In this document: piece by piece, positions 1 to 8,942 of the stretch
How the letters are laid out: each line of letters begins with the position of its first letter
How positions within the stretch are numbered: position 1 is the stretch's first letter
DNA from: an uncultured Shewanella sp.
GTDB taxonomy: Bacteria > Pseudomonadota > Gammaproteobacteria > Enterobacterales > Shewanellaceae
Length of the DNA: 64,000 bases
NCBI RefSeq assembly: GCF_947501225.1
Contig: NZ_CANMUW010000002.1
Location: forward strand, 186,001 to 250,000
Direction of reading: 5' to 3'
Translations under genes and position numbers: made by a program
Notes under the pieces: model-generated
What the model was told of the DNA's origin: nothing
The model's input: only the letters and a program-made list of their open reading frames with translations
Database searches by the model: none

Positions 1-1
1 A

Positions 2-85
2 GATGTCGCTTCCGCCGCAGTTTTTATGAGCCTGGCCCTGTGCGGCATCACGTGGACAATTATACTCGCGAGCCGATACCTCTGA
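2..85 (+). CDS. dgkA: Diacylglycerol kinase, C-terminal fragment
   Basis: The first 27 codons before a TGA resemble the C-terminus of the small integral-membrane diacylglycerol kinase: a D-x-x-SAAV start (the conserved end of helix 2 near the active site) followed by a hydrophobic third helix containing ITW. DgkA phosphorylates diacylglycerol released during periplasmic glucan synthesis, returning it to phospholipid synthesis as phosphatidic acid. Only the tail is visible because the gene begins before the window. The identification rests on a short stretch, but the SAAV...TW pattern is characteristic of the family. Confidence 0.72.
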   Translation, partial: DVASAAVFMSLALCGITWTIILASRYL

Positions 86-93
86 TCTTAACC

Positions 94-115
94 GGGGTCA
101 CCTTTGGGTGACTCC
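94..115 (+). terminator. Stem-loop after dgkA
   Basis: Nine-base-pair stem (GGGGTCACC / GGTGACTCC, one G-U pair) with a four-base loop, 8 nt after the dgkA stop codon. There is no real T-tract, so this is a weak intrinsic terminator or simply a 3'-end stabilising hairpin. Confidence 0.45.
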
Positions 116-310
116 AGCTTTACCTGCCTTCCAGCCAATAAGCTACACCACCTACAAAACCGCAATAAAGATGCATTACTTTTGACATTTTTTGATACAA
201 GTCATTCACAAAATGAAACAAGATGCTAGTATAAGTCCCATATAACGGTTCGTTTATACCGAATCAATGACTTAAATATAATAATAAGAAAAGTGATGGA
301 GCCGCCTTCA

Positions 311-1216
311 ATGGTAAAAAAGTTCGGCATCTCGGTTTTGGCCATGATAGCAGCCAGCCCCTGTTTCGCGACAGAGGAGAGTGAACTGATCAGCAGTACT
401 GGCGCTATGACTGATGGCAAGACTGTGATTAGAGTCGGAGGTTTTTACTCCAATTCCAACTCTACAATGGATGTTACAGATCCAGTCTTAGGCGAAGATT
501 TCAAGATTGATTTCGAACAGGATCTGAATCTGGAAGAGTCTCAGTTCCTCCCTTTCTTCGAGATATTTCATCACTTCAACGATAAACACTTAATCTTTAT
601 AGATTGGAAACAGCTACATAGAAGCGCCGAGGTTCAGAGCCTCTCTAAGCCTTTTCAGGTCGATCTCGATGACAAGATTTTCGATGTTAAAGTTGGCAGC
701 CAACTCAAGACCACGCTCAACATCGATATTGCCCGAATCGGGTATGGCTATAATTTTTACCAGGGTAATAACTTCAATTTAGGCGTGTCCCTGGGTCTTC
801 ACGCCATGTTTGTTAAAACAGGGTTCGAGGGCACGGTCGGTGCCTGTGTCGAAGGCGAGAATATTGATGGCTGTGAAATCGCTCCGATCCCCAATGTTGT
901 GGATGAAAAGATCACCGCGCCGCTTCCCGACATAGGGCTATATGGCACCTATGAATTCTCACCAGGATTTAGTTTCAAGGCGCACGCACAGTATTTTCAG
1001 ATAAAACTCGACGACTTGGATGGCCGTTTGATAGATGTAAGAGCCGGAATTGAAGCCGAGATCTCCAAGAACTGGCATATGACAGCCGCATTCAACTATT
1101 ATGAGGTCGATGTCGACTACGAACAAAAATCGAACTTCGAAGGGGTAAATATTGCCAATTACAACCTCTCATATAGCTTTATCGGGCCTATGCTCTCTGT
1201 GAGTTACCATTTCTGA
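311..1216 (+). CDS. Predicted outer-membrane beta-barrel protein
   Basis: About 301 residues with a cleavable signal peptide (MVKKFGISVLAMIAASPCFA, then TEES). The mature part has alternating amphipathic strands rich in aromatic residues and ends in SVSYHF, the terminal-phenylalanine signature read by the BAM machinery. I chose ATG 311 because a GGAG lies 9 nt upstream; a GTG at 293 and an ATG at 296 in the same frame would only add residues before the signal peptide. Two Cys about ten residues apart, near mature residue 160, could form a disulphide in a loop. No family name is recognised; porin or structural barrel is inference. It stands alone, with no obvious partner gene. Confidence 0.7.
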   Translation: MVKKFGISVLAMIAASPCFATEESELISSTGAMTDGKTVIRVGGFYSNSNSTMDVTDPVLGEDFKIDFEQDLNLEESQFLPFFEIFHHFNDKHLIFIDWKQLHRSAEVQSLSKPFQVDLDDKIFDVKVGSQLKTTLNIDIARIGYGYNFYQGNNFNLGVSLGLHAMFVKTGFEGTVGACVEGENIDGCEIAPIPNVVDEKITAPLPDIGLYGTYEFSPGFSFKAHAQYFQIKLDDLDGRLIDVRAGIEAEISKNWHMTAAFNYYEVDVDYEQKSNFEGVNIANYNLSYSFIGPMLSVSYHF

Positions 1217-1558
1217 ATTCTTTAACCCCAGACACTAACCACAGCTACTCACTATAGGCACTACTCACGCACGCGCCCTATACAAACGGGCGAAATAACC
1301 GCGATCGGTGCTGGCACACTCTCTCATTCGAAGTATATTCCAATAAGTATTATCAAACTTAGAGGAAGTCACTAAAAAATCTAGCACACTCCTCCACGCA
1401 ACCCATTGATATTTACTAAAAAGATGATTACTCACAAACCAATTTAAAAGCGACTTGGATTATCATGCCCTTACGAAGTCCGGCACTTGGATTCTTTCTT
1501 CTCCAACAACTACATTAGGTATTACCAATCGATAAAAGTAGTCAATTGAGGAAAAAAG
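1217..1558. other. Intergenic stretch, no gene seen
   Basis: 342 bases between the barrel gene and the secreted orphan. A short CGCCC/GGGCG inverted repeat lies near 1270-1292 without a T-tract. No reading frame with a credible start and ribosome site was found; the last 60 bases probably hold the promoter of the next gene. Confidence 0.4.
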
Positions 1559-1993
1559 ATGAACAAACTAACCCATTGGCGTCACCTTGGCCTGTTTACA
1601 ATAATTTTAAGCCTGTTAACCGGGTCAGCTAACGGCGCAACAGATTCATTTTTCGATGTTTTCTTTGATATCGAAGTGGCCGAATCTACCTCTCCAACCG
1701 ACTTGCGGGGAGTAGCGACAATAATGAAGGGGGAGCGGGACACTGTTACCGTCCCGATTGAAATCATAGCGATGGATTTAACATCATCGGCACTTCCTCC
1801 CGCCAGCGATGGCAGTGCGGGAAAGCGATATAACGGTATAGTCAAATATCATTTATCAAATATCGGATCGTCGGGACAAGATGGCGTGAGGCTTGTGGAG
1901 GTAGATATCGTCTGTGATCCCGCCTGTATGGTGGTTGACACCCGAGCCAAGGGAAAAAAGAGGTATAAACGTCATATGCCCGACCACGATTAG
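1559..1993 (+). CDS. Small secreted protein of unknown function
   Basis: 144 residues. A clear signal peptide (hydrophobic core LGLFTIILSLLTGS, cleavage after ANGA) precedes a mature protein of about 115 residues with an acidic, beta-rich N-terminal half. It ends in a basic segment (KGKKRYKRH) after a CDPAC motif whose two Cys could form a tight disulphide. The start is supported by GAGGAAAAAAG just before ATG 1559. I do not recognise the family. It sits alone between an outer-membrane barrel and a convergent membrane protein. Periplasmic or secreted location is inferred from the signal peptide only. Confidence 0.6.
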   Translation: MNKLTHWRHLGLFTIILSLLTGSANGATDSFFDVFFDIEVAESTSPTDLRGVATIMKGERDTVTVPIEIIAMDLTSSALPPASDGSAGKRYNGIVKYHLSNIGSSGQDGVRLVEVDIVCDPACMVVDTRAKGKKRYKRHMPDHD

Positions 1994-2045
1994 GCTTCCT
2001 GCTTAAACTGGACAGCCTTGCCTGTTTCCGCCAAAGGCTGTCCGA

Positions 2046-3272
2046 TTAACCATAGAATTGATAACAGACGAGGATTGCGGCCAGAATACCTGCCAGGTCT
2101 GCCGTTAAGCCACAAGCCAGAGCATGACGACCATTACGGATCCCGACCGCACCAAAATATACTGCCAGAACATAAAAGGTTGTTTCCGTGCTGCCCTGAA
2201 AAATCGCGGCTAAGCGCCCGGCAAATGAGTCGACACCATGGTGCTCCATGGTTTCTAACATCATGGCTCTGGCACCTGAGCCACTGAATGGCTTCATTAT
2301 CCCGGTCGGCAAGGCGTCGACGAATCGTGTGTCTCCCCCCAGCACAGAAACCATGACTGAAATCAGATTCAAGAGATAATCTAATGCCCCGGATGCCCTG
2401 AGCATGGCGATCGCCAGTAACATAGCAAGCAGATAGGGGATTAGTTTAATCGACTGTGAAAATCCCTCTTTAGCACCGTTAATAAACTCATCATAAACAG
2501 CAACCTTTCTAGCGCCTGCAACAAGAATAAAACTAAACACCAGAAGCAGGAGTACACCGTTGCCCATAGCGGTCGACAGCGTGCCTATAGCCGACGTGGT
2601 CAATGTGCCTAAATAGAAAACCAGCGCCATTATTGAGCCAAATATTAACGCCCCATAGCCTAAGATAACGCTATTTAACAAAGATAAACGCTGGAACATC
2701 GCGACCACCAATACCCCCGCAATCGTCGAAGCTGACGTGGCCAGCAAAATCGGCAAAAAGATATCGGCCGGTGCTGCGGCCCCCTGTTGAGCACGATACA
2801 AAAAAACCGTAACGGGCACTAAGGTCACCGAAGAGGTATTGAGAACCAGGAACAGGATCTGCGCATTGGTAGCGACACTTTTTTGCGGATTCAGTGTCTG
2901 AAGATCCTGCATCGCCTTAAGCCCGAGCGGCGTCGCGGCATTATCTAACCCAAGAATGTTAGCCGTCAGATTCATAGTGACACTGCCATAAGCCGGATGC
3001 CCCTTCGGCACCTCGGGCATTAACCGGGACAGGAGCGGCTCAAAAATCCTGGCAAAGAAACCAACCACACCGGCTTTCTCACCGACTCGCATCAACCCCA
3101 TCCATAAAGAGAGCACACCGATAAGGCCCAGCGCGATTTCCGCGGCCAGTTTAGCGCTGTCAAACAGTGCACTCACCGACGCGGACAGCACATCGAGCTG
3201 CCCATTGAAGAGTTGGACACCGATAGCCAGCATGGCGGTCATAAAGAAAAAAAACCAAATCCGATTTAGCAC
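2046..3272 (-). CDS. Nucleoside-recognition (Gate domain) membrane protein, SpmA/SpmB-like fusion
   Basis: 408 residues with about ten membrane segments. The N-terminal half carries the SpmA-like pattern (GLIGVLSLWMGLMRVGEKAG, then NLTANILGLDNAATP), and the C-terminal half resembles SpmB (IPYLLAMLLAIAMLRASG, TGIMKPFSGSGARAM, QGSTETTFYVLAVYFG). In endospore formers the halves are two proteins needed for spore core dehydration. In gammaproteobacteria the fused form is a non-sporulation membrane protein of the Gate superfamily with unknown substrate. Translation appears to begin at GTG 3272, preceded by AAGGA at good spacing. It converges with the small secreted orphan and has no operon partner. 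Confidence 0.8.
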   Translation of the reverse strand: MLNRIWFFFFMTAMLAIGVQLFNGQLDVLSASVSALFDSAKLAAEIALGLIGVLSLWMGLMRVGEKAGVVGFFARIFEPLLSRLMPEVPKGHPAYGSVTMNLTANILGLDNAATPLGLKAMQDLQTLNPQKSVATNAQILFLVLNTSSVTLVPVTVFLYRAQQGAAAPADIFLPILLATSASTIAGVLVVAMFQRLSLLNSVILGYGALIFGSIMALVFYLGTLTTSAIGTLSTAMGNGVLLLLVFSFILVAGARKVAVYDEFINGAKEGFSQSIKLIPYLLAMLLAIAMLRASGALDYLLNLISVMVSVLGGDTRFVDALPTGIMKPFSGSGARAMMLETMEHHGVDSFAGRLAAIFQGSTETTFYVLAVYFGAVGIRNGRHALACGLTADLAGILAAILVCYQFYG

Positions 3273-3401
3273 ACCATTTCCTTTTAATTAAACTGAGCCT
3301 GTATCAACCGATAAAACCTAATCCCGGCTCCACACAGTGAATAAAGCCTGAGCCACTGATAACCACAAGGTTCCAGCTAAAGAGCCAGTGCCATAATGCT
3401 A

Positions 3402-3410
3402 TGGTATAAT
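3402..3410 (+). promoter_or_regulatory. Extended -10 promoter candidate for rsmF
   Basis: TGGTATAAT is a perfect extended -10 (TGnTATAAT) 40 bases before the rsmF start. The -35 region at the proper distance is poor, as is usual for extended -10 promoters. Confidence 0.5.
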
Positions 3411-3450
3411 CGCGCCAAAAGACACACCGTCATATAACTGTCAGAGTCCT

Positions 3451-4887
3451 ATGGTTCAACTAAATCAAGATTTTATCAAGAGCATTGCTAAAGATATGCC
3501 TGCTCACCTCTCAATGGATGATTTTATCAGCTACAGCAGCAAACCCTTGAGGCCCTCTATCAGAATAAACACCCTGAAAATTTCGTCTGAAGAGTTCATC
3601 TCCCTGATGGCGCCAAAGGGGTGGACGCTTGAGCCCATCCCCTGGTGTGAGAACGGCTTCTGGATCTCCCTCGACAACGAAGTGCAGTTGGGTAACACGG
3701 TTGAGCACCTTCAAGGCCTGTTCTATATCCAGGAAGCAAGCTCCATGCTCCCCCCCGTAGCGCTCAGCTCATCATTGCTGGATGGCAGCGAGCTCTCCAT
3801 ACTGGATATGGCATCGGCTCCCGGCTCTAAGACCACCCAAATTGCCGCGATGATGAACAACAAGGGCCTGCTGGTTGCCAACGAATATTCATCGAGTCGT
3901 GTAAAAGTTCTTCATGCCAACCTGGTCAGAATGGGAGTCAGTAACACGGCCCTTACCCATTTCGACGCCCGAGTCTTCGGTGAGTACCTGTTTGAGCAAT
4001 TCGATACCATTTTACTCGATGCCCCCTGCAGTGGCGAAGGCACCATCCGCAAAGACCCTTTAGCATTGAATAATTGGGGATTGGAGGAGAGTATCGCCAT
4101 CGCCGATACCCAGAAAGCCCTGATCGAATCGGCCTTTTTGGCTTTAAAACCCGGTGGCAGCCTGGTCTACTCGACCTGTGCGCTGAGCAGGCTAGAAAAC
4201 CAGGATGTCTGCAACCACCTGAAAGAGAAGTTTCCACAGGCTGTAGAGTTTGAATCTCTCGCCAATCTGTTCCCCGGAGCGGATAAAGCCTGTACAGATG
4301 AAGGATTCCTTCATGTATGGCCACAAATTTACGACAGTGAAGGTTTTTTCATCGCGAAGATAACAAAGAGCCGTGAAGTTGACAGACAAAAGCCTCAACC
4401 CAGAAAACAGAAAAACTTTCCATTTACCCCGATCACCTCGAAAGTTGAAGTCGAACTTCGCCACTACTTCAAACAAACCTTCGATATTGAGCTTCCCATT
4501 GATGGACTCATCATGGTACGCGACCTTGAGTATTGGCTGTTTCCGGCCGCGATGAAGGAGTTGATAGGAAAGATGAGGTTTCAAAGGATCGGTGTGAAGC
4601 TCGCAGATGGACTCAAAAAAGGGTTCAAGGTAAAACATGAAGCAGTTGTCGCACTGGCGGGGAACTCAACTGGCTTTGAACTGAGTCAGACTCAAGCCAT
4701 ACAGTTTCTGATGGGAAGAGATATCCCTCTCGTTGATGGTGGCAAGCCGCAGGGAGAGGTTATCGTGACCTATCATGAATGTGCACTGGGCGTGGCAAAA
4801 CATCTGGGAGGCCGTCTGAAAAACAACCTTCCGAGGGATTTGGTGCGCGATAGAGTGGCCGATTCAAACGCCACCACAGCCGACTGA
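3451..4887 (+). CDS. rsmF: 16S rRNA (cytosine-1407-C5) methyltransferase RsmF
   Basis: 478 residues, matching the roughly 480 of E. coli RsmF (YebU). It methylates C1407 of 16S rRNA in the assembled 30S subunit using S-adenosylmethionine. Visible signatures are the SAM-binding DMASAPGSKTTQ (about 119-130), the LLDAPCSGEGT motif with Cys193 and the STCALS motif with catalytic Cys243. These two cysteines are hallmarks of the NOL1/NOP2/Sun family. The C-terminal 150 residues form the PUA-like RNA-binding part typical of RsmF, which separates it from the shorter RsmB core. It is a single-gene unit with its own extended -10 promoter and a downstream terminator. Confidence 0.93.
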   Translation: MVQLNQDFIKSIAKDMPAHLSMDDFISYSSKPLRPSIRINTLKISSEEFISLMAPKGWTLEPIPWCENGFWISLDNEVQLGNTVEHLQGLFYIQEASSMLPPVALSSSLLDGSELSILDMASAPGSKTTQIAAMMNNKGLLVANEYSSSRVKVLHANLVRMGVSNTALTHFDARVFGEYLFEQFDTILLDAPCSGEGTIRKDPLALNNWGLEESIAIADTQKALIESAFLALKPGGSLVYSTCALSRLENQDVCNHLKEKFPQAVEFESLANLFPGADKACTDEGFLHVWPQIYDSEGFFIAKITKSREVDRQKPQPRKQKNFPFTPITSKVEVELRHYFKQTFDIELPIDGLIMVRDLEYWLFPAAMKELIGKMRFQRIGVKLADGLKKGFKVKHEAVVALAGNSTGFELSQTQAIQFLMGRDIPLVDGGKPQGEVIVTYHECALGVAKHLGGRLKNNLPRDLVRDRVADSNATTAD

Positions 4888-5031
4888 AACATTTAGTTAC
4901 AAAGCGGGGTTAAAAAACCTGCATATTCCCGATAGGAGTTTTCACTCTCGACTACACTAATAGCCAGAGAGTTATTTCCCGCGAGGAACTCAACAGTAGC
5001 GCACGGCTCTTTAGTTAGAGCCATTCCCCTG

Positions 5032-5068
5032 GACCCAGAACAATTGGAATAGTTTTGGGTCTTTTTTT
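5032..5068 (+). terminator. Rho-independent terminator downstream of rsmF
   Basis: GACCCAGAAC pairs with GTTTTGGGTC (10 bp, one G-U), followed by seven T. A second small hairpin (GGCTCT/AGAGCC, 5005-5022) precedes it. It terminates plus-strand transcription about 145 nt beyond the rsmF stop codon. Confidence 0.85.
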
Positions 5069-5109
5069 GTCTGTTTTTCGAGCTTGCTCTTCAATAGCAA
5101 CCGGAATGA

Positions 5110-5898
5110 CTAGCGTCCAACCAGCTTGGCGGCATCACTAAACAGGTTAAAGAAGTTGTCTGTGGTGTATTGAGCCAACTCCTCAAAACTCTCACCGCGT
5201 AGTTGAGCAATGAACTCAGCAACATCTCTGACGAAAGCAGGCTGGTTCTCTTTTCCGCGATGAGGAACAGGAGCAAGATATGGCGCGTCGGTTTCAACCA
5301 ACAACCTGTCTTTAGGCACTTTTCTGATAACGGTTCTCAAATCACCGGCATTTTTGAACGTTGCTATACCCGATACCGAGATATAGAAACCTAAATCTAT
5401 AGCAGCCTTAGCCATCTCCCAGTTCTCGGTGAAACAGTGCAACACCCCACCCACTTTATCTCCATGGCCATTTTTTAAAAAGTTAAGGGTATCTTCACGG
5501 GCATCTCGGGTATGGATGATCAGAGGCTTATTCACCTGAACGGCCAACTCTATCTGCTGCTCGAAACAACTTTGTTGCAACGCCTTGGTTTCGTTGGCAT
5601 AAAAATAGTCCAGTCCGGTTTCGCCTATCGCTACCACTTTTGGATCTTTAATGTACTCATTAAGTCCGGTGATATTTAATCCCTCCTGAACATCCAGGGG
5701 GTGAACACCGGCCGATAGAAATACCTGATCGAACTCAGCCATCTTATCGCGCATAGACTCAAAGCCATTTTGGCGGACATTGACACATAGAAAGTAATCA
5801 ACTCCTCTGGCTTTAGCCTCATTGAGGATCTGTTGAAGGCTTTGATGATCGGGGGCCGCTTTTAAACGGTCAAGATGACAGTGAGAATCGATGAGCAC
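5110..5898 (-). CDS. ycfH: TatD-family metal-dependent deoxyribonuclease (YcfH-like)
   Basis: About 262 residues of the TatD/YcfH amidohydrolase-fold family, cytosolic metal-dependent nucleases. Metal ligands are visible in order: DSHCHLD near the N-terminus, ETGLDYFY (Glu), HTRDA (His), HCFTEN (His) and ETDAPYLAP (Asp). No ATG precedes the first motif. A GTG at 5898 with TGGAAA upstream gives a start like E. coli YcfH, whereas a TTG at 5913 has no ribosome site; I prefer the GTG. It is the last gene of the pabC-mltG-tmk-holB-pilZ operon, 159 bases beyond the pilZ stop codon. The position beside holB is the conserved ycfH position and separates it from true tatD of the Tat operon. Confidence 0.9.
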   Translation of the reverse strand: MLIDSHCHLDRLKAAPDHQSLQQILNEAKARGVDYFLCVNVRQNGFESMRDKMAEFDQVFLSAGVHPLDVQEGLNITGLNEYIKDPKVVAIGETGLDYFYANETKALQQSCFEQQIELAVQVNKPLIIHTRDAREDTLNFLKNGHGDKVGGVLHCFTENWEMAKAAIDLGFYISVSGIATFKNAGDLRTVIRKVPKDRLLVETDAPYLAPVPHRGKENQPAFVRDVAEFIAQLRGESFEELAQYTTDNFFNLFSDAAKLVGR

Positions 5899-6057
5899 GG
5901 GAGTTTCCAGCAATTAATGTGTAAAAAGAAGAACTATTCACGCTTTTCCGGCTTAGCTGTTAAGGGCTACATTTAGCCTGATATTGACAGCTCTTCCTGA
6001 TGTCATGATAAATCGGACAATATAGTGACTAGTTACAGAGCAGGGAAGGATACAGAC

Positions 6058-6402
6058 CTACATGGTGCAGGTCAAATCACCTGATGCGAGTTCCCGTGAT
6101 AACAGGTTTTCAATATGGTGTTTATGGGTATCGGGATCAGTTAAGATTTTAACTCCGATCCCCGCAGGGCGCCCACCGGAAGCCCCTAACGGATTTATCC
6201 AGACCACGACCCCCTCAAATTGGTGCTTAGCGGTTGAACCCGGAAGTTGATAGGCGATAGTTAACTCTTGCCCTAGGAAGTGACTCTCGGTAGTCGCGAC
6301 AAACAGACCTGCCGGTTGAATAAATGGCATGTAAGCACGGTAGAGCTGATGTAGGGTGTCAAAATTAACAACTAAATCTATCATAAACCGATTACTTTTC
6401 AC
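6058..6402 (-). CDS. pilZ: PilZ-domain protein, type IV pilus biogenesis
   Basis: 114 residues, nearly all one PilZ domain (GLFVATTES, then VVVWINP and GIGVKI). Canonical PilZ proteins bind cyclic di-GMP through RxxxR and D/NxSxxG. Neither is present here, as in the founding PilZ of Pseudomonas, which acts in pilus assembly without binding the nucleotide. The location directly after holB is the standard place for that type. The reading frame starts at GTG 6402, overlapping the holB stop region; ATG 6384 is an alternative with no better ribosome site. Twitching motility or pilus extension is inferred from family and position. Confidence 0.83.
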   Translation of the reverse strand: MKSNRFMIDLVVNFDTLHQLYRAYMPFIQPAGLFVATTESHFLGQELTIAYQLPGSTAKHQFEGVVVWINPLGASGGRPAGIGVKILTDPDTHKHHIENLLSRELASGDLTCTM

Positions 6403-7306
6403 TCAACTTATTATATTCTAATATAAATGATTGAAATAAAGCTAAATAATTTACGTTTGGCATAAGCTGCAGGCGGTGGTAAGTATCCATCACCTTCATG
6501 CTGAACTCCGTTATTTTCGCTCTCAACAATGCATTCAGATCTGTCTGCTTCACCAGTTTTTGCCTTAAAAGTAAGTACAAAACCTTAAGTGCATCAGAAA
6601 CTTGCTTTTCATTTATATTAATTAAACTAGCACACAGGTGACCGGAGGACAAACTTTGAGCCCAGTCTTTTCTCAACTGAAGCAGCTCAGAATAGCGTTC
6701 GCTCTCTAATGCCCTGGCCAACTCAAGTGGCCCGCCCATCACAGGCAGACACCAGGTTACATCGGATGTGATACCCGAGCTCTTTGACAGCCAGAGCTTG
6801 ATCTCCTCATGAGTTGGGATCTTAAAATGAATCCGTTGACAACGACTGCTTATGGTCGCCATCAACCTCGAAGGTGTATCCGATTGCAATAGTAGCAATG
6901 TATCTTTCCCCGGCTCTTCGAGCGTTTTTAATAGCGCATTCGCCGAGGCCTGATTTAACTTCTCACAATTACTGATAACGGCAACCCGCCTGCCCCCCTG
7001 CTGTGAAGTAGACGTTAACTTTTGACAAAGTTCCCTTACCTGATCGACCTTGATTTGATTTCCATCGGCGGTTATATGATAAAAGTCGGGGTGATTATCC
7101 GCCTCAAGCAGCTGACAAGCCTTACAGAAACCGCATGCTCCCAGAGATGTCACCGTCTGACACAGAGCCGCCTTAGCTAAAGCTATGCTGAGAAGTTCAC
7201 CACCGTAACCATTATGCACGCCTATGAGGTAAGCATGACCGATATGTTGTGATTTCAGTTGCTCACTAAAATCACCGATAACAGGGGTCAACCAAGGCAG
7301 GTCCAT
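6392..7306 (-). CDS. holB: DNA polymerase III delta' subunit
   Basis: About 304 residues, somewhat shorter than E. coli delta' (334). It is the stator of the clamp loader that places the beta clamp on primed DNA. The zinc-finger cysteines (C-x8-CGFC-x2-C) are visible near residues 50-64. The P-loop is degenerate (GVHNGYGGE), as expected for the non-hydrolysing delta' subunit. A TLLLLQSDTPSRLMATISSRCQR segment carries the SRC motif of clamp-loader subunits. I place the start at ATG 7306, which overlaps the tmk stop as TAATG and has GGAG upstream. It is translationally coupled to tmk. Confidence 0.9.
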   Translation of the reverse strand: MDLPWLTPVIGDFSEQLKSQHIGHAYLIGVHNGYGGELLSIALAKAALCQTVTSLGACGFCKACQLLEADNHPDFYHITADGNQIKVDQVRELCQKLTSTSQQGGRRVAVISNCEKLNQASANALLKTLEEPGKDTLLLLQSDTPSRLMATISSRCQRIHFKIPTHEEIKLWLSKSSGITSDVTWCLPVMGGPLELARALESERYSELLQLRKDWAQSLSSGHLCASLININEKQVSDALKVLYLLLRQKLVKQTDLNALLRAKITEFSMKVMDTYHRLQLMPNVNYLALFQSFILEYNKLSEK

Positions 7307-7938
7307 TACCACTCCAGCGACTGTAATAGTGCAAGAATATCTTTATGCACTTCGGCCATGGTTTGACCGGCATCGATCACAGCGATGGAATCATCTTTCG
7401 CAGCAATCGAGAGAAAGGTGCCACGGGCACGCTCAAAAAAATCCAGCTTCTGCTTCTCTATCCTGTCCAGTTCTCCACGACTCGCGGCGCGGCTCAACCC
7501 CAACTCCGGGTCGATATCCAGATAGATAGTCAAATCCGGCTTGAACTCCCCCAATGTGGCCTGGCTTACAACTTCAACCAACTCCATCAAGCCACGCCCT
7601 CCGCCCTGGTAGGCAAGCGACGAAAGGTTGTGCCTGTCACCGAGTACCCATTCACCACGATTTAGCGCAGGTTTAATCACATTAGCGATTAACTGGGCTC
7701 TTGCCGCATAGAGAAGCAGACACTCAGCCTCATCGCAGAGAGGATCAGATTCATCGGCAATTTTTACGAGATCTCTCATACGCTCGGCCAGTGGTGTGCC
7801 ACCGGGTTCGCGGGTACACACCGGCGCCATGCCTGTATGCTTCTCAATAAAATCCCGAACCAGGGATATCGCGCTGGACTTTCCGGCACCTTCCAACCCC
7901 TCGATCACAATAAATTTGCTGCTCTTTTCGCTGTTCAT
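7306..7938 (-). CDS. tmk: Thymidylate kinase
   Basis: 210 residues, typical for bacterial dTMP kinase, which phosphorylates dTMP to dTDP in DNA precursor synthesis. The P-loop ([11 protein letters not shown]) is near the N-terminus. The [12 protein letters not shown] segment supplies the DRE-like loop, LGDRHNLSS is the substrate-binding DR(Y/H) motif, and a LID region with arginines ([13 protein letters not shown]) follows. The start overlaps the mltG stop by four bases and the stop overlaps holB, so the three are one translationally coupled block. Confidence 0.95.
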   Translation of the reverse strand: MNSEKSSKFIVIEGLEGAGKSSAISLVRDFIEKHTGMAPVCTREPGGTPLAERMRDLVKIADESDPLCDEAECLLLYAARAQLIANVIKPALNRGEWVLGDRHNLSSLAYQGGGRGLMELVEVVSQATLGEFKPDLTIYLDIDPELGLSRAASRGELDRIEKQKLDFFERARGTFLSIAAKDDSIAVIDAGQTMAEVHKDILALLQSLEW

Positions 7939-8942
7939 CGATTTCTCTGATACTTGTTTACGGCACGATTGTGCTCGACTAATGTTCTTGAAAATACGTG
8001 GCTGCCATCATTTTTTGAGACAAAATAGAGGTAATTCACATCTGCCGGCTTAGCTGCTGCAAGCAGTGATGCGCCACTTGGTGCCGCTATCGGTGTAGGT
8101 GTTAACCCATTAATCCTATAGGTATTAAATGGAGTCATCTCCCTGAGATCCTTACGGGTAATGTTACCTTGATACCTATCACCCATACCATAAATAACTG
8201 TCGGGTCGGTTTGTAAACGCATCCCCTTATTGAGACGATTAATAAATACCGCTGAGATCCAGGGACGCTCGCTGGCCTTACCTGTCTCTTTTTCAATTAT
8301 CGATGCCATGATCAGCAGCTCGTAGGGTGAGTTAAGCGGAAGATCGTCCGCCCTTTGCGCCCAGGCCGCGGCTAACTCTTGCTGCATCTTCTGATAGCTT
8401 TGGGTGACGATCACCCGAATATCATCTCCAGCGACATAGTGATAGGTATCGGGATAGAATTTACCTTCGGGCAGACCGGACTCATCTCCCTGTTCCAACA
8501 ACACCCGATTAAACACATCATCTACAAACTGGATCTGTGGCAGCGCTTTCAATACGGCTGACCACTCCTTAATACTCTGCCCTTCGATAAGGGTCACACT
8601 AAAGACTTTCTCTTTTCCCTGAACCAGCTTTTCAAGCAGTTCAGCCACACTCTCACCCGGCTCGATAACATAGAATCCAGAGCGGATCTTAGCGAGTTCG
8701 GGTTTAAGCCGCGCTAATACCTTAAGTTTCCATCCATGAGCAACTAACTCCCGCTGCTCCAGAGTCGTCACGAGTTGTGAAAAGGAGGTACCACGTTTAA
8801 CCTCAAGATCCTGCGGCTGAGTTGCGTTTAGCTCAGACTGGCCAAACTCGATAATATGTTTATAGCCCCAAAAGCCAAACCCACCGGCAAGTGTAAGCAG
8901 AGTAAGTGCTGTCGCGGTAAATGCTATAACTAATTTTTTCAT
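7935..8942 (-). CDS. mltG: Endolytic murein transglycosylase MltG
   Basis: 335 residues (E. coli MltG 340). One N-terminal transmembrane helix (about 7-27) anchors a periplasmic YceG domain. The enzyme cuts nascent glycan strands endolytically and is thought to set strand length by terminating polymerisation. The catalytic Glu lies in ASIIEKETG, and the downstream conserved block ([18 protein letters not shown], then TPFNTY and [11 protein letters not shown]) is intact. It overlaps pabC and tmk by four bases on each side, the conserved arrangement in gammaproteobacteria. Confidence 0.95.
   Translation of the reverse strand: MKKLVIAFTATALTLLTLAGGFGFWGYKHIIEFGQSELNATQPQDLEVKRGTSFSQLVTTLEQRELVAHGWKLKVLARLKPELAKIRSGFYVIEPGESVAELLEKLVQGKEKVFSVTLIEGQSIKEWSAVLKALPQIQFVDDVFNRVLLEQGDESGLPEGKFYPDTYHYVAGDDIRVIVTQSYQKMQQELAAAWAQRADDLPLNSPYELLIMASIIEKETGKASERPWISAVFINRLNKGMRLQTDPTVIYGMGDRYQGNITRKDLREMTPFNTYRINGLTPTPIAAPSGASLLAAAKPADVNYLYFVSKNDGSHVFSRTLVEHNRAVNKYQRNR

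Noticed and set aside
2018..2287. Open frame opposite the SpmA/SpmB-like gene
   Set aside because: It lies antisense inside a well-supported gene and has the composition of a shadow frame; the same applies to the many other antisense frames in the window.
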